From NCBI GenBank assembly GCA_020025195.1, contig JAHHSN010000001.1:1-64000 (forward strand): 64,000 nt of DNA, written 5' to 3'. Below are positions 18,839 through 27,241 of the stretch, one piece after another. Within the stretch, counting starts at the first letter, position 1. Each line of letters starts with the position of its first letter. The notes under the pieces are model-generated. The model was given only the letters and a program-made list of their open reading frames with translations, was not told the DNA's origin and made no database searches. The translations under genes were made by a program, and so were the position numbers. This DNA is from Angelakisella sp. GTDB taxonomy: Bacteria > Bacillota > Clostridia > Oscillospirales > Ruminococcaceae.

Positions 18839-19558
18839 TCACTTGTTCTTATTGACGATGCGATGCTCGTAGGCGCCGGTCTTAAGATCGGTGTATCTTA
18901 CATAAAGGGAGATCTTGTTGTTCTTATCGAGAGCGTCCCAGAGCCGCTTTGTCAGCTCGTCGATCCCATCGGTCAGGGCGACGCGCTCCGGCTCCCCCTG
19001 AAAGGTGGGAAGCGGGTTCCCGTCGGTCACATAGGTGTGGATGAGGTGACCGAGTCCGGGGAGGGCGGGATAATCAAAGCAGTACCGGGCACAGGCGGTG
19101 CCGGCGGCGTCAGCGCTCTTGAGGATGCTCATGCTGTAATTGAAGTCCCCGTCCCGGAAGCGGATGAGTCCGCTGATGCGGGGGGTGAGGTTGGGGGCGT
19201 CCGGCTCAAACTCCCGGGATAGAAGCGCTTCGGAAAAGCTCTTTCCGGCGCGAAGTCCCTCATAGACGGTGTCGGTCTGGTCGCCGTTCGTGAGGATGAG
19301 GTTATCCTCCCATTCCCGCAAGGCGGCGTAGATGATGAGGCTCGGGTCCTCCACCTTGCTGCTGTCAAAGGGCTCGGTGTAGAGGACGTCGTCCTTAAAG
19401 TTAAAGATGCGATTGCGGCTGTTGGCGCTTCTGCCCATGATGAAATAGGCAGAAACGGCAGCGGCGCCGTCGGCGCTTTTTCCAAGGAGGATGCCACGTC
19501 CCACATAGGGATTGCCGGAAATGCACTCCTCAATGGTGTTTGCTTTATAAATATCCAT
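18839..19558 (-). CDS. purO: IMP cyclohydrolase, PurO-like
   Basis: 239 residues, IMP_cyclohyd family, the fold first known from archaeal PurO. N-terminal NPYVGRGILLGKSADGAAAV and YFIMGRSANSRNRIF are characteristic. It closes the ring of FAICAR to IMP, the last de novo step, in place of the missing PurH N-terminal domain. It sits directly before the stand-alone transformylase gene, 9 bp apart, and overlaps nothing. Confidence 0.87.
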   Translation of the reverse strand: MDIYKANTIEECISGNPYVGRGILLGKSADGAAAVSAYFIMGRSANSRNRIFNFKDDVLYTEPFDSSKVEDPSLIIYAALREWEDNLILTNGDQTDTVYEGLRAGKSFSEALLSREFEPDAPNLTPRISGLIRFRDGDFNYSMSILKSADAAGTACARYCFDYPALPGLGHLIHTYVTDGNPLPTFQGEPERVALTDGIDELTKRLWDALDKNNKISLYVRYTDLKTGAYEHRIVNKNK

Positions 19559-19559
19559 G

Positions 19560-20174
19560 TTACTGGCCTCTCATTTCCATCATTTTTGCACTGACGATTT
19601 CGACCGCGCGGGGAAGGATGATCCATTCCGCCTCCTCCATGACCCGCTTCTGCAGGATTTCCGGGGTATCTCCCTCCTCCACAGAAACCGCCTTCTGCAG
19701 GATGATCTTGCCGCCGTCGGGAATCTCATTGACAAAATGGACGGTGGCGCCCGTTACCTTGACCCCGTAGGCGAGGGCCGCCTCATGGACGCGGAGCCCA
19801 TAGTAGCCCTTGCCGCAGAAGGAGGGGATTAGGGAGGGGTGGACATTGAGAATACGCTCCGGGAATCGCCTGGTAAACTGCTCGCTCAGAATGCTCATGA
19901 AGCCCGCCAGAACGATAAGGTCGATGCGGTACTCTTCAAGCAGCCGGAGCAGCTCCGCCTCAAAGGCCTCCTGCCCGCCGCACTCCTTTTTACTGACGGC
20001 ATGAGCGGGAACGCCTGCTTTGGCAGCACGCTCCAGCGCATACGCCTTCGCGCTGCTGGAGAGCACCAGAACGACCTCACCGCTGTGGATCACGCCGCTT
20101 TTCTGGGCGTCCAGAATGGCCTGCAGATTGGTGCCGCCACCCGAAACCAGAACGGCGATTCTCGTCTTTACCAT
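19560..20174 (-). CDS. purN: Phosphoribosylglycinamide formyltransferase
   Basis: 204 residues. [18 protein letters not shown] at the N-terminus, then the folate site with [18 protein letters not shown] (catalytic Asn/His) and [19 protein letters not shown]. Uses 10-formyl-THF to formylate GAR. Its start overlaps the purM stop by 7 nt, indicating translational coupling. Confidence 0.96.
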   Translation of the reverse strand: MVKTRIAVLVSGGGTNLQAILDAQKSGVIHSGEVVLVLSSSAKAYALERAAKAGVPAHAVSKKECGGQEAFEAELLRLLEEYRIDLIVLAGFMSILSEQFTRRFPERILNVHPSLIPSFCGKGYYGLRVHEAALAYGVKVTGATVHFVNEIPDGGKIILQKAVSVEEGDTPEILQKRVMEEAEWIILPRAVEIVSAKMMEMRGQ

Positions 20175-21208
20175 AATTTCACCTTTTCGTCGCTGCGGTC
20201 GATGTAGCCCATCGCGTAGGCGTCCACTCCGTTATCCTTGAGGACGCGGAGTGCAGTATTTGCATCCTCCTCCGCAACAGTCACGCACATACCAACGCCC
20301 ATATTGAAGGTGTTGAACATATCACGCTCCGGAATGTGACCCGTCTCGGCAATGAGCCGGAAAATGGGCAGCACCCGGATGGATTCCTTGGGAATAAAGG
20401 CGCCGAGCCCATCGGGGATGCTCCGCGGGATGTTCTCATAGAAGCCGCCGCCGGTGATGTGGGAGACGCCCTTGACGGTGACTGCCTTGAAAAGCTCCAG
20501 CATGGGCTTTACATAGATTTTGGTGGGGGTGAGGAGCGTCTCGCCGATGCTCTTGCCGCCGAGCGCCTCCAGAGGAGTCTTAATGTCCCCATGCTCCACG
20601 TCAAAGACCTTTCTCACGAGGGAAAAGCCGTTGGAATGCACGCCGGAGGAGGGCAGGGCGATGAGAATATCGCCGGGGCGGGTGGTCTTATTGTCAATGA
20701 CCTTCTTTTTATCCACCACACCGACCGAGAAGCCGGCGAGATCGTATTCGTTCTCGGGGTAGAAGCCGGGCATCTCCGCGGTCTCACCGCCGATCAGGGC
20801 GGCACCGCTCTGGACGCAGCCCTCCGCTACGCCGGCGACGATCTGCTCGATGCGCTCAGGGACATTTTTCCCGCAGGCGATGTAATCGAGGAAGAAAAGG
20901 GGACGGGCGCCGCAGCAGATGATATCATTCACGCACATGGCTACGCAGTCGATGCCCACGGTGTTGTGCTGATCCATCAGGAAGGCGAGCTTCAGCTTGG
21001 TGCCGACGCCGTCGGTGCCGCTCACCAGAACGGGCTTCTCCATGCCCGTGACGTCCAACTCAAAAAGACCGCCAAACCCTCCGAGATCGGAGGAAACTCC
21101 GGCCGTCATGGTGCGCGCGATATGGCGCTTCATCAGTTCTACCGCCCGGTAGCCCGCAGTGATATCCACTCCGGCGGCGGCGTAAGAATCGGAATGACTG
21201 TTGCTCAT
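20168..21208 (-). CDS. purM: Phosphoribosylformylglycinamidine cyclo-ligase (AIR synthetase)
   Basis: 346 residues, normal PurM length. Signatures: [20 protein letters not shown], the [15 protein letters not shown] loop, [11 protein letters not shown], and [10 protein letters not shown]. It closes FGAM to AIR with ATP. It lies in the operon between purF and purN, 37 bp after purF and overlapping purN. Confidence 0.96.
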   Translation of the reverse strand: MSNSHSDSYAAAGVDITAGYRAVELMKRHIARTMTAGVSSDLGGFGGLFELDVTGMEKPVLVSGTDGVGTKLKLAFLMDQHNTVGIDCVAMCVNDIICCGARPLFFLDYIACGKNVPERIEQIVAGVAEGCVQSGAALIGGETAEMPGFYPENEYDLAGFSVGVVDKKKVIDNKTTRPGDILIALPSSGVHSNGFSLVRKVFDVEHGDIKTPLEALGGKSIGETLLTPTKIYVKPMLELFKAVTVKGVSHITGGGFYENIPRSIPDGLGAFIPKESIRVLPIFRLIAETGHIPERDMFNTFNMGVGMCVTVAEEDANTALRVLKDNGVDAYAMGYIDRSDEKVKLW

Positions 21209-21245
21209 CGTATCGTTCTCACTTTCTTATATCGGTTAGGCTGAT

Positions 21246-22667
21246 TTATTCTTTTCCGGTCCAGCAGTAGGTGCAGATGCTGTCCTTGTCAAGACCGATG
21301 GATTCCAAGAGGTTTTCCAAGGACTGATAACCCAGAGAGCTGAAGCCCATCTTATCGCAGATGGTCTTGAGGAGACACTGACCGCGCCTAGTGGTGCCAT
21401 CGGAGTATTCCGCAATATGACGCTGTCCCTCGGCACCCTCCAGCTCCTGAATGGTGCGGCGGGTGAGAAGGTCCATGTCGCTGTTGTTTCGGGAAAAATT
21501 AAGGTACTTGCAGCTGTACATGATAGGGGGACAGGCAGAACGCATATGCACTTCCTTGGCGCCCGATTCATAGAGAAATTCGATGGTCTCCTGCAGCTGG
21601 GTGCCGCGGACGATGGAGTCGTCCACAAAGAGGAGCTTCTTGTCCTCAATGAGCTCGGGAATGGGAATTTGCTTCATCTTGGCGACCTGCTTGCGGACGT
21701 CCTGACTTGCGGGCATGAAGGAACGCGGCCAGGTGGGGGTATATTTTACAAAGGGACGCGCAAAGGGCTTATGGCAGAAATTTGAATAGCCCATCGCGTG
21801 CGGAACACCGGAATCGGGAACGCCTGCCACATAGTCGACGTCCGGAAGGGTGCCGCGCTCCGACTCGGTCTTGGCCATGAGTTCTCCGTTTTTATAGCGG
21901 GAAAGCTCTACGTTGCGTCCTTCGTAATTGGAGTTGGGATAGCCGTAATAGGTCCAGAGGAAGGCACAGATGCGCATCTTGTCCCGCGGCTTTACAAGGG
22001 TCTCCCAGCCCTCCGCCCGGAGGCTTACGATCTCGCCGGGGCCCAGCTCATGCTCATCGGCATAGCCGAGCTTCCGGTAGGCGAAGGACTCAAACGAGAC
22101 GCAGCAGCCGTCTTTATTTCGACCGAGGAGGACGGGGAGACGTCCGAGAAGGTCTCTTGCCGCGATGATCCGATCCTCGGTCAGGATGAGGATGGTCATT
22201 GAGCCTTCGATTTTCTCTTGCGCGTAGCGGATGCCCTCCTCCAGACTGTCTTTCTGGTTGATGAGAGCGGCGACCAGCTCGGTGGAGTTGACCTCTCCGG
22301 AGCTCATGGCCATGAATTGGTGCCCATGGTCGGAAAAGTAGCGTTCGATCAGCTCGGCGGCATTGCTTATGAGTCCCACCGTGCTGATGGCGAAGAATCC
22401 GAGGTGAGAGCGGAACAGCAGGGGCTGGGGGTCGTTGTCGCTGATGCAGCCGATGCCGCTTGCGCCGCGAAAGGTGATAATATCGTTTTCAAACTTGGTG
22501 CGGAAGGGAACGTTTTCAATGTTATGGATCTGACGCTGGTAGCCCGCCTCCGGATCATAAACAACCATTCCGGCCCGGCGGGTGCCGAGGTGGGAGTGGT
22601 AGTCCACGCCGAAAAAGAGATCGAGCACCGTGTCGCGCCGTGATACGGCGCCGAAAAAACCGCCCAT
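21246..22667 (-). CDS. purF: Amidophosphoribosyltransferase homologue lacking the catalytic N-terminal Cys
   Basis: 473 residues. The phosphoribosyltransferase half is intact, with the PRPP loop LLFVDDSIVRGTQLQ and candidate Fe-S cysteines in RSACPPIMYSCKYL and the final CTYCWTGKE. The Ntn-glutaminase half starts [12 protein letters not shown], where active PurF begins Cys-Gly-Ile-x-Gly after Met removal, so the nucleophile is Gly. The ATG GGC GGT reading was checked on the minus strand; no upstream start codon would add a usable Cys. The rest of the Ntn fold is still present (DYHSHLGTRRAGM for LQHRGQESAG). It may use free ammonia, or rely on another glutaminase. I recall similar MGGFFG proteins from other gut anaerobes, so this may be a family trait rather than a mutation. 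It overlaps the purC stop (TAATG). Confidence 0.88.
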   Translation of the reverse strand: MGGFFGAVSRRDTVLDLFFGVDYHSHLGTRRAGMVVYDPEAGYQRQIHNIENVPFRTKFENDIITFRGASGIGCISDNDPQPLLFRSHLGFFAISTVGLISNAAELIERYFSDHGHQFMAMSSGEVNSTELVAALINQKDSLEEGIRYAQEKIEGSMTILILTEDRIIAARDLLGRLPVLLGRNKDGCCVSFESFAYRKLGYADEHELGPGEIVSLRAEGWETLVKPRDKMRICAFLWTYYGYPNSNYEGRNVELSRYKNGELMAKTESERGTLPDVDYVAGVPDSGVPHAMGYSNFCHKPFARPFVKYTPTWPRSFMPASQDVRKQVAKMKQIPIPELIEDKKLLFVDDSIVRGTQLQETIEFLYESGAKEVHMRSACPPIMYSCKYLNFSRNNSDMDLLTRRTIQELEGAEGQRHIAEYSDGTTRRGQCLLKTICDKMGFSSLGYQSLENLLESIGLDKDSICTYCWTGKE

Positions 22668-23344
22668 TATGCAAAGAAGAGGCGGGAGAGCGTCATAGGC
22701 TCGATGTACTCATCGTCCTTATATACTCTCATGTTGCCGGAAGCGATCTCATCAATGAGCACGACCTCATCCCCGACATAGCCGAACTCAAACTTGATGT
22801 CATAAAGCTCCATGCCGCGGCGCTCCATCTCCTCCTCAATGAGGTCGGTGATGATTTGCGTCTGGCTCTTGAGAGATTCGTACTGCTGGTCGGTCATAAC
22901 GCCGAGCGCCATCAGCGCGTCCTTGGTGACGAGGGGATCGCCCTTTTCGTCATCCTTGAAGGTGGTCTCCACATAGTTGGGGAGGGGAGCGCCGGATTCG
23001 ATGTAGGCGCCGTAGCGGCGGATGAAGCTGCCTACCGCGCGGCGGCGGCAGATGACCTCCAGACCATGGCCGAAAGGACGGGCGGGGAGGACCTCCATCG
23101 TGCAGGCGTCGAGATCGGCGCTGATGTAATGGGTCTTGATTCCGGCGTCACGGAGCCGCTCAAAGAAATAGATGCTCATGCGGAGATTCTCGCGTCCCAC
23201 GCCTTCAATGGTCAGTCCGACGGCGTTCTCACCGGGATCGAATTTGCCGTCGCGGCCGGTGCAGTCGTCTTTGAATTTAAGCAGATAGTTTCCGTTTTCC
23301 AGGGCATAAACATTTTTGGTCTTACCGGTATATTTGAGTTCCAT
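22667..23344 (-). CDS. purC: SAICAR synthetase
   Basis: About 225 residues from ATG 23344 ([20 protein letters not shown]). The frame stays open to an ATG at 23497, but that extension overlaps purE, has no homology pattern, and only ATG 23344 has a ribosome site (GGAGG 6 nt upstream). SAICAR synthetase motifs: [22 protein letters not shown] (usual KDDxTAxNG), and [16 protein letters not shown]. It couples CAIR to aspartate. Stop overlaps the purF start. Confidence 0.95.
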   Translation of the reverse strand: MELKYTGKTKNVYALENGNYLLKFKDDCTGRDGKFDPGENAVGLTIEGVGRENLRMSIYFFERLRDAGIKTHYISADLDACTMEVLPARPFGHGLEVICRRRAVGSFIRRYGAYIESGAPLPNYVETTFKDDEKGDPLVTKDALMALGVMTDQQYESLKSQTQIITDLIEEEMERRGMELYDIKFEFGYVGDEVVLIDEIASGNMRVYKDDEYIEPMTLSRLFFA

Positions 23345-23372
23345 AGTGTACCTCCGCGCTGTTTTAGCTGTT

Positions 23373-23855
23373 TTATTGGTTGAGTTCTTTATCTTTAAGG
23401 AGAGTATCCTTCTGTCCCTTTTCGCGGAACGCCTCCAGTTTGGCGGCGATCCCGGCGTCCTCCAGAGAAAGAATCTCCAAAGCAAGGATGGCGGCATTTT
23501 TCGCTCCGTCTATGGCAACAGTTGCAACCGGGATGCCGGAAGGCATTTGTACTGTTGACAAGAGGGCGTCCATGCCGCCAAGCTGTTCGGATTTGATGGG
23601 GATGCCGATTACGGGCAGAGTGGTTCCCGCGGCGATTGCGCCTGCCAGATGGGCTGCCATTCCGGCGGCGGCAATGATGACACCGAAGCCGTTGGCTCGG
23701 GCGTTTACGCTGAATTCTCTGGCCTCAAGAGGGGTACGGTGGGCAGAATAGATGTGCATTTCATATTCTACGCCGAATTCGTCGAGAATTTCCGCGGCTT
23801 TCCGTACCACCGGAAGATCGCTCGCGCTTCCCATGACTAGAGCAATTTTTTTCAC
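23373..23855 (-). CDS. purE: N5-carboxyaminoimidazole ribonucleotide mutase
   Basis: 160 residues, class I/II Pur[19 protein letters not shown] and [14 protein letters not shown] (SAHRTP signature), then [20 protein letters not shown]. First gene of the purine operon, right after a riboswitch-terminator leader. No purK is visible, so this may be the class II form that uses CO2 directly; residues alone do not settle this. Confidence 0.95.
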   Translation of the reverse strand: MKKIALVMGSASDLPVVRKAAEILDEFGVEYEMHIYSAHRTPLEAREFSVNARANGFGVIIAAAGMAAHLAGAIAAGTTLPVIGIPIKSEQLGGMDALLSTVQMPSGIPVATVAIDGAKNAAILALEILSLEDAGIAAKLEAFREKGQKDTLLKDKELNQ

Positions 23856-23887
23856 AGCAAGACCTCCTAATCATAATAAATGGTGCG

Positions 23888-23936
23888 ATAAAAATAAAAA
23901 AAGACGCACTCATACTGGCAAAGCATTGAGTACGCC
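23888..23936 (-). terminator. Riboswitch expression-platform terminator
   Basis: On the minus strand GGCGTACTCA pairs with TGAGTGCGTC around a 13-nt loop (23903-23936), followed by TTTTTTTATTTTTA (23902-23888). The left arm takes in the GGGC that ends the aptamer core, so ligand binding and termination exclude each other. Confidence 0.82.
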
Positions 23937-24000
23937 CAGACGGTCGGCAGAAGAGGCCAATTGATCCACGTGGTGCTCCACTTAATACCGTCAGGACCAA
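23934..24000 (-). promoter_or_regulatory. ZTP (pfl) riboswitch of the purine operon
   Basis: Read on the minus strand: GGTCCTGACGG, a small GTGG-AGCA-CCAC stem, a GGCC-loop-GCC stem, then the diagnostic 3' core CCGTCTGGGC (23943-23934). The order and the core match the pfl/ZTP motif (usual CCGCCTGGGC). Directly downstream is a terminator sharing the core's last bases. ZTP and ZMP build up when 10-formyl-THF is scarce; binding should block termination and turn on purE-rdgB, including fhs, which restores that folate. Confidence 0.82.
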
Positions 24001-24025
24001 AAAGTCTTTTTATTTTTATAAGTCT

Positions 24026-24055
24026 AACATACCATGTCCATAACGGCAATGTCAA
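24026..24055 (-). promoter_or_regulatory. Promoter of the purine operon
   Basis: Minus strand TTGACA (24055-24050), 18-nt spacer, TATGTT (24031-24026), about 20 bp before the riboswitch. Between this and the divergent promoter at 24268 lie about 210 bp of AT-rich sequence with an ACATTTTT/AAAAATGT inverted repeat (24079-24098) and nothing else I recognise. Confidence 0.65.
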
Positions 24056-24267
24056 GAATCCGCATCGGGTTTTGGGAGACATTTTTCGAAAAAAATGTGA
24101 GTGGTTTTTGTGCACTATTCCAGTTCCAACGGAGTGAGAAAGAGAAATAGCAGAAACCACCACACTTTATTGGAAAAAGAAAGAATTTTGAACCATTTTG
24201 GGGAGGGAAAAAAGGAAAAACGGAGAAGCGCTCTGTTCCCAGAATGCGGAAGAAATCTTGGAGATAC

Positions 24268-24296
24268 TTGACAAAGATTAACATGTGAGCTATAGT
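24268..24296 (+). promoter_or_regulatory. Promoter of FecCD-type importer cluster 2
   Basis: TTGACA (24268-24273), 17-nt spacer, TATAGT (24291-24296). The ModE-like palindrome starts 8 nt after the -10. Confidence 0.8.
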
Positions 24297-24303
24297 ATCA
24301 TTG

Positions 24304-24327
24304 CGTTATTCTTAACTATAAATAACG
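24304..24327. promoter_or_regulatory. ModE-like palindromic operator, copy 2
   Basis: CGTTAT (24304-24309), 12-nt spacer, ATAACG (24322-24327), a perfect dyad in the half-sites sitting on the expected transcription start. Half-sites and spacing equal those of the E. coli modA operator as I recall it. A 19/24 copy lies before moeA at 1801-1824. Position argues for repression when the metal oxyanion is plentiful. Confidence 0.6.
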
Positions 24328-24358
24328 AAAACACTATTTGAGAAATGGAAGGATCAAG

Positions 24359-25396
24359 ATGAAAAACTTAAAACGCTGTCTCGCAGTTCTGCTCGCTGCT
24401 GCGATGATGCTTGCGGCCGTAGGCTGCGGAAAGACCGATGAGCAGCCCAAAGAGACCCAGGAGCCCAAGGAGGTCACGATCGTTGACCAGGCAGGCCGTG
24501 AGGTTACTGTCGGGAAGGTGGAGACCATTGCGCTCGCCTGGTACATGGCGAACGATTTCCCGCTTGCGCTGGGCGTCGGTGACCGCATTGTCGCGGTAGG
24601 CCCCTACGATGATTTCCAGAAGATGGTCGTCCCCGCGTTCGAGACGATGGACACGGTTGGCAGAGGCAAGCCCGACCTTGAAAAGATGGCGGCGGTGAAC
24701 CCCGACCTCTTTATCCACAAGGCGTATGATACCGAAGGCATCAAGGCCTGTGAGGAGCTGGGCATTCCCACCATCGGCATCTCTCCCGAGGATGTGGAAA
24801 GCACCCTTGAGATCCTGCGCTTCCTCGGCGAGGCCCTCGGCGTGAGCGACCGCGCGGAAATGCTCTGCAATTATTACAGCGACATTATGAAAATTTCCGA
24901 GGATTACCTCAAGAATGTGAAGCCGGAGGACTATCCCACCTTCCTGATGCTCGGCCAAAAGAGCGGGTCCATTGCGGACGGCTCCATGATGCAGGCACAG
25001 ATGATCTCCTCCGCGGGAGGAAAAAATCTGGCAGAGGACATGGATGCCAAGGAGTTCTGGCCGGTTGTTGGGCTGGAGCAGATCTTCCAGTGGGATCCTG
25101 ATTTCCTGTTCCTTTCCTCCAGCTTTTCCTCTGGCGGTGACTATACCCTGGAGGATATCATGAGCGATCCCGCATGGGCGGAACTCAAAGCGGTTAAGGC
25201 AGGCCATGTTTACATGGTTCCCTCTACGCTGCATGCATGGGAAAATCCGGGCCTTGCACCTGCTCTCGGAACGGTCTGGTCCATGATGAAGATGTATCCT
25301 GATTCCTTTGAAGAAGCGAAATTCGATGAGCTGGTCAAGGACTTCTATAAGACGGTTTATAATCTGGAGATTGACCGCGAAACGCTCGGTTACTGA
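24359..25396 (+). CDS. Substrate-binding lipoprotein of FecCD-type importer (cluster 2)
   Basis: About 345 residues from ATG 24359, which has GGAAGG upstream; the in-frame ATG 24338 lacks one. Lipoprotein signal ending LAAVGC, then a Peripla_BP_2 body starting VTIVDQAGREVTVGKVETIAL, with the paired-lobe markers LEKMAAVNPDLFIHKAY and VGLEQIFQWDPDFLFL. It has a longer opening domain resembling haem/siderophore binders more than the cluster 1 pair does. First gene downstream of the ModE-like box. Confidence 0.9.
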   Translation: MKNLKRCLAVLLAAAMMLAAVGCGKTDEQPKETQEPKEVTIVDQAGREVTVGKVETIALAWYMANDFPLALGVGDRIVAVGPYDDFQKMVVPAFETMDTVGRGKPDLEKMAAVNPDLFIHKAYDTEGIKACEELGIPTIGISPEDVESTLEILRFLGEALGVSDRAEMLCNYYSDIMKISEDYLKNVKPEDYPTFLMLGQKSGSIADGSMMQAQMISSAGGKNLAEDMDAKEFWPVVGLEQIFQWDPDFLFLSSSFSSGGDYTLEDIMSDPAWAELKAVKAGHVYMVPSTLHAWENPGLAPALGTVWSMMKMYPDSFEEAKFDELVKDFYKTVYNLEIDRETLGY

Positions 25397-25402
25397 TGAC
25401 AA

Positions 25403-26443
25403 ATGGAGGAAAGAGAACAGACGATTGAAAGAACAAAGCGAAAAAGCAGAGCCGTTCTGGCGGGACTTTTCCTTTTGCTCTTAGTGGCCATTTTGGGTAG
25501 TCTCTGTATTGGAAAATATTCGGTGACCGTCTCGGAAAGCCTCCGGATCATTTTCGGAAAACTGTTCGGCACGGCAGGAGACTGGAGCGCCATGACCGAA
25601 AAAGTGGTCATCATGCTTCGTCTGCCGAGGGTGCTGGCGGTGATTCTGGTGGGCTCCTCCCTTTCTCTTTCGGGAGCGGTATATCAGGGGGTTTTTCAGA
25701 ACCCCCTCGTTTCTCCCGATTTTCTGGGAGTTTCCTCCGGCTCCTGCATCGGAGCGGCGATCGCCATCCTGCTTTCCCTCTCCGCGGGCTTTATTCAGAT
25801 TTTCGCTTTCTTCGGCGGAATTCTGGCGGTGACCCTCACGGTCAGTATCCCGAAGCTCATCAAAAGCGAATCCAATCTGGTCCTGGTGCTGTCGGGGATC
25901 ATTGTGGGCGGAGCGATGGGCTCTGTTATGGGCATGATCAAATATTATGCCGACCCGGCCACCAAGCTCGCGGATATCACCTACTGGCAGATGGGCAGCT
26001 TCAGCTACATCTCTGTGCCGTCCCTTCTGGGGGTCCTGCTGCCCATTATCCTGAGTACGGCCGTCATGATTGCCATCTCCTGGTGGCTCGATATTCTGTC
26101 TCTGGGAGAGACCGATGCGCAGACGCTGGGCGCGGACGTTAAAAAGATCCGGATGATCGCCATCATCTGCTCGACGCTTTTGACGGCGAGCTCGGTCTGC
26201 ATTGCGGGGACCATTGGCTGGATTGGATTGGTGATCCCGCATTTTGCGCGGCTCTTGGTCGGGCCGGATAACCGCAGGCTTCTGCCGGCAAGCTGTCTGA
26301 TCGGTGCCATTTTCCTTCTGGGGGTGGATACCGTTACGCGGTCGGTGGGACGGGCGGAAATGCCCATCAGCATCCTGACGGGCGCCATCGGCGCGCCGTT
26401 TTACGCATGGCTTTTATATAAGCAGAGAGCGAGGTTGAGATGA
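25403..26443 (+). CDS. FecCD/BtuC-type ABC importer permease (cluster 2)
   Basis: 346 residues, about ten transmembrane segments. Family marks: LRLPRVLAVILVGSSLSLSG, AVYQGVFQNPLVSPDFLG and GTIGWIGLVIPHFARLLVGP. Close in pattern to the cluster 1 permease, suggesting related substrates. Starts 6 bp after the binding-protein stop and overlaps the ATPase start by ATGA. Confidence 0.92.
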   Translation: MEEREQTIERTKRKSRAVLAGLFLLLLVAILGSLCIGKYSVTVSESLRIIFGKLFGTAGDWSAMTEKVVIMLRLPRVLAVILVGSSLSLSGAVYQGVFQNPLVSPDFLGVSSGSCIGAAIAILLSLSAGFIQIFAFFGGILAVTLTVSIPKLIKSESNLVLVLSGIIVGGAMGSVMGMIKYYADPATKLADITYWQMGSFSYISVPSLLGVLLPIILSTAVMIAISWWLDILSLGETDAQTLGADVKKIRMIAIICSTLLTASSVCIAGTIGWIGLVIPHFARLLVGPDNRRLLPASCLIGAIFLLGVDTVTRSVGRAEMPISILTGAIGAPFYAWLLYKQRARLR

Positions 26444-27222
26444 TGCTCTATGAAGTAAGGAATCTCTGCTTTTCCTATCCGGGCGCGGCCGATAAAACAC
26501 TGTCGAACTGCAGCCTCACGCTTTCGGAAGGGGAGACGCTCTGCATTCTGGGGCCGAACGGCGCCGGCAAGAGCACCCTTCTCAACTGTATGTGCGGACT
26601 GCTTTCCCCGGAAAGCGGAAGCATCCGTCTCTGCGGGCGGGAGCTTTCGGAGATGACGGCGAAAGAAATCGCCACAGAAGTGGGCTATGTGCAGCAGAAC
26701 CATGTCCCGGTGTTCGGCTATTCGGTCTTTCACTTTGTGCTGATGGGCGCGGCGCCGAGAATCGGACTTTTGGGCAAGCCCTCCCGCAAGGAGGAGGAAA
26801 GGACAATGGAGGCGCTTAGAAGCCTCGGTATTGCCCATCTCGCGGAAAAGCCCTATACCGAGATCAGCGGCGGCGAACGCCAGCAGGCGACCATTGCCCG
26901 GGCGCTGGTGCAGAACCCGCGGGTCATCCTCTTTGATGAGCCGACGGCGCATCTGGATTTCGGCAGACAGCTGATGATCCTTAGGAGAATCCGGGAGATG
27001 ACCGGAAGGGGCTTCGCGGCCATCCTGACCACCCATAATCCCGACCATGCGATTCTTCTGGGCGGCAAGGTTGCCGTTCTGGACCGCAGCGGGACGATCA
27101 CCGTCGGAACGGCGGAGGAAATCCTGACCGAGGAACGGCTGAAAACGCTGTATCAGACCGATCTCAGCATCCGTCATGTTGATTCCTTCGGGCGAGAGAT
27201 CTGTGCGGCATCGCATCTATAA
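26440..27222 (+). CDS. FecE/BtuD-type ABC importer ATPase (cluster 2)
   Basis: 260 residues with Walker A GPNGAGKST, Q-loop VQQNHVPVF, signature ISGGERQQA, Walker B VILFDEPTAHLD and switch His TTHNPDHA. Starts within the permease stop (ATGA). Residues around the Q-loop match the cluster 1 ATPase, consistent with both driving type II importers of similar ligands. Confidence 0.93.
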   Translation: MMLYEVRNLCFSYPGAADKTLSNCSLTLSEGETLCILGPNGAGKSTLLNCMCGLLSPESGSIRLCGRELSEMTAKEIATEVGYVQQNHVPVFGYSVFHFVLMGAAPRIGLLGKPSRKEEERTMEALRSLGIAHLAEKPYTEISGGERQQATIARALVQNPRVILFDEPTAHLDFGRQLMILRRIREMTGRGFAAILTTHNPDHAILLGGKVAVLDRSGTITVGTAEEILTEERLKTLYQTDLSIRHVDSFGREICAASHL

Positions 27223-27241
27223 AACATAAAGAGGAGTCATC

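Noticed and set aside
23345..23497. N-terminal extension of purC to ATG 23497
   Set aside because: Overlaps purE, has no family similarity, and the ribosome site lies before ATG 23344.
24079..24098. ACATTTTT/AAAAATGT inverted repeat between the divergent purE and importer promoters
   Set aside because: A-T only apart from the centre, far from both start sites and not repeated elsewhere that I can see; not enough to call an operator.
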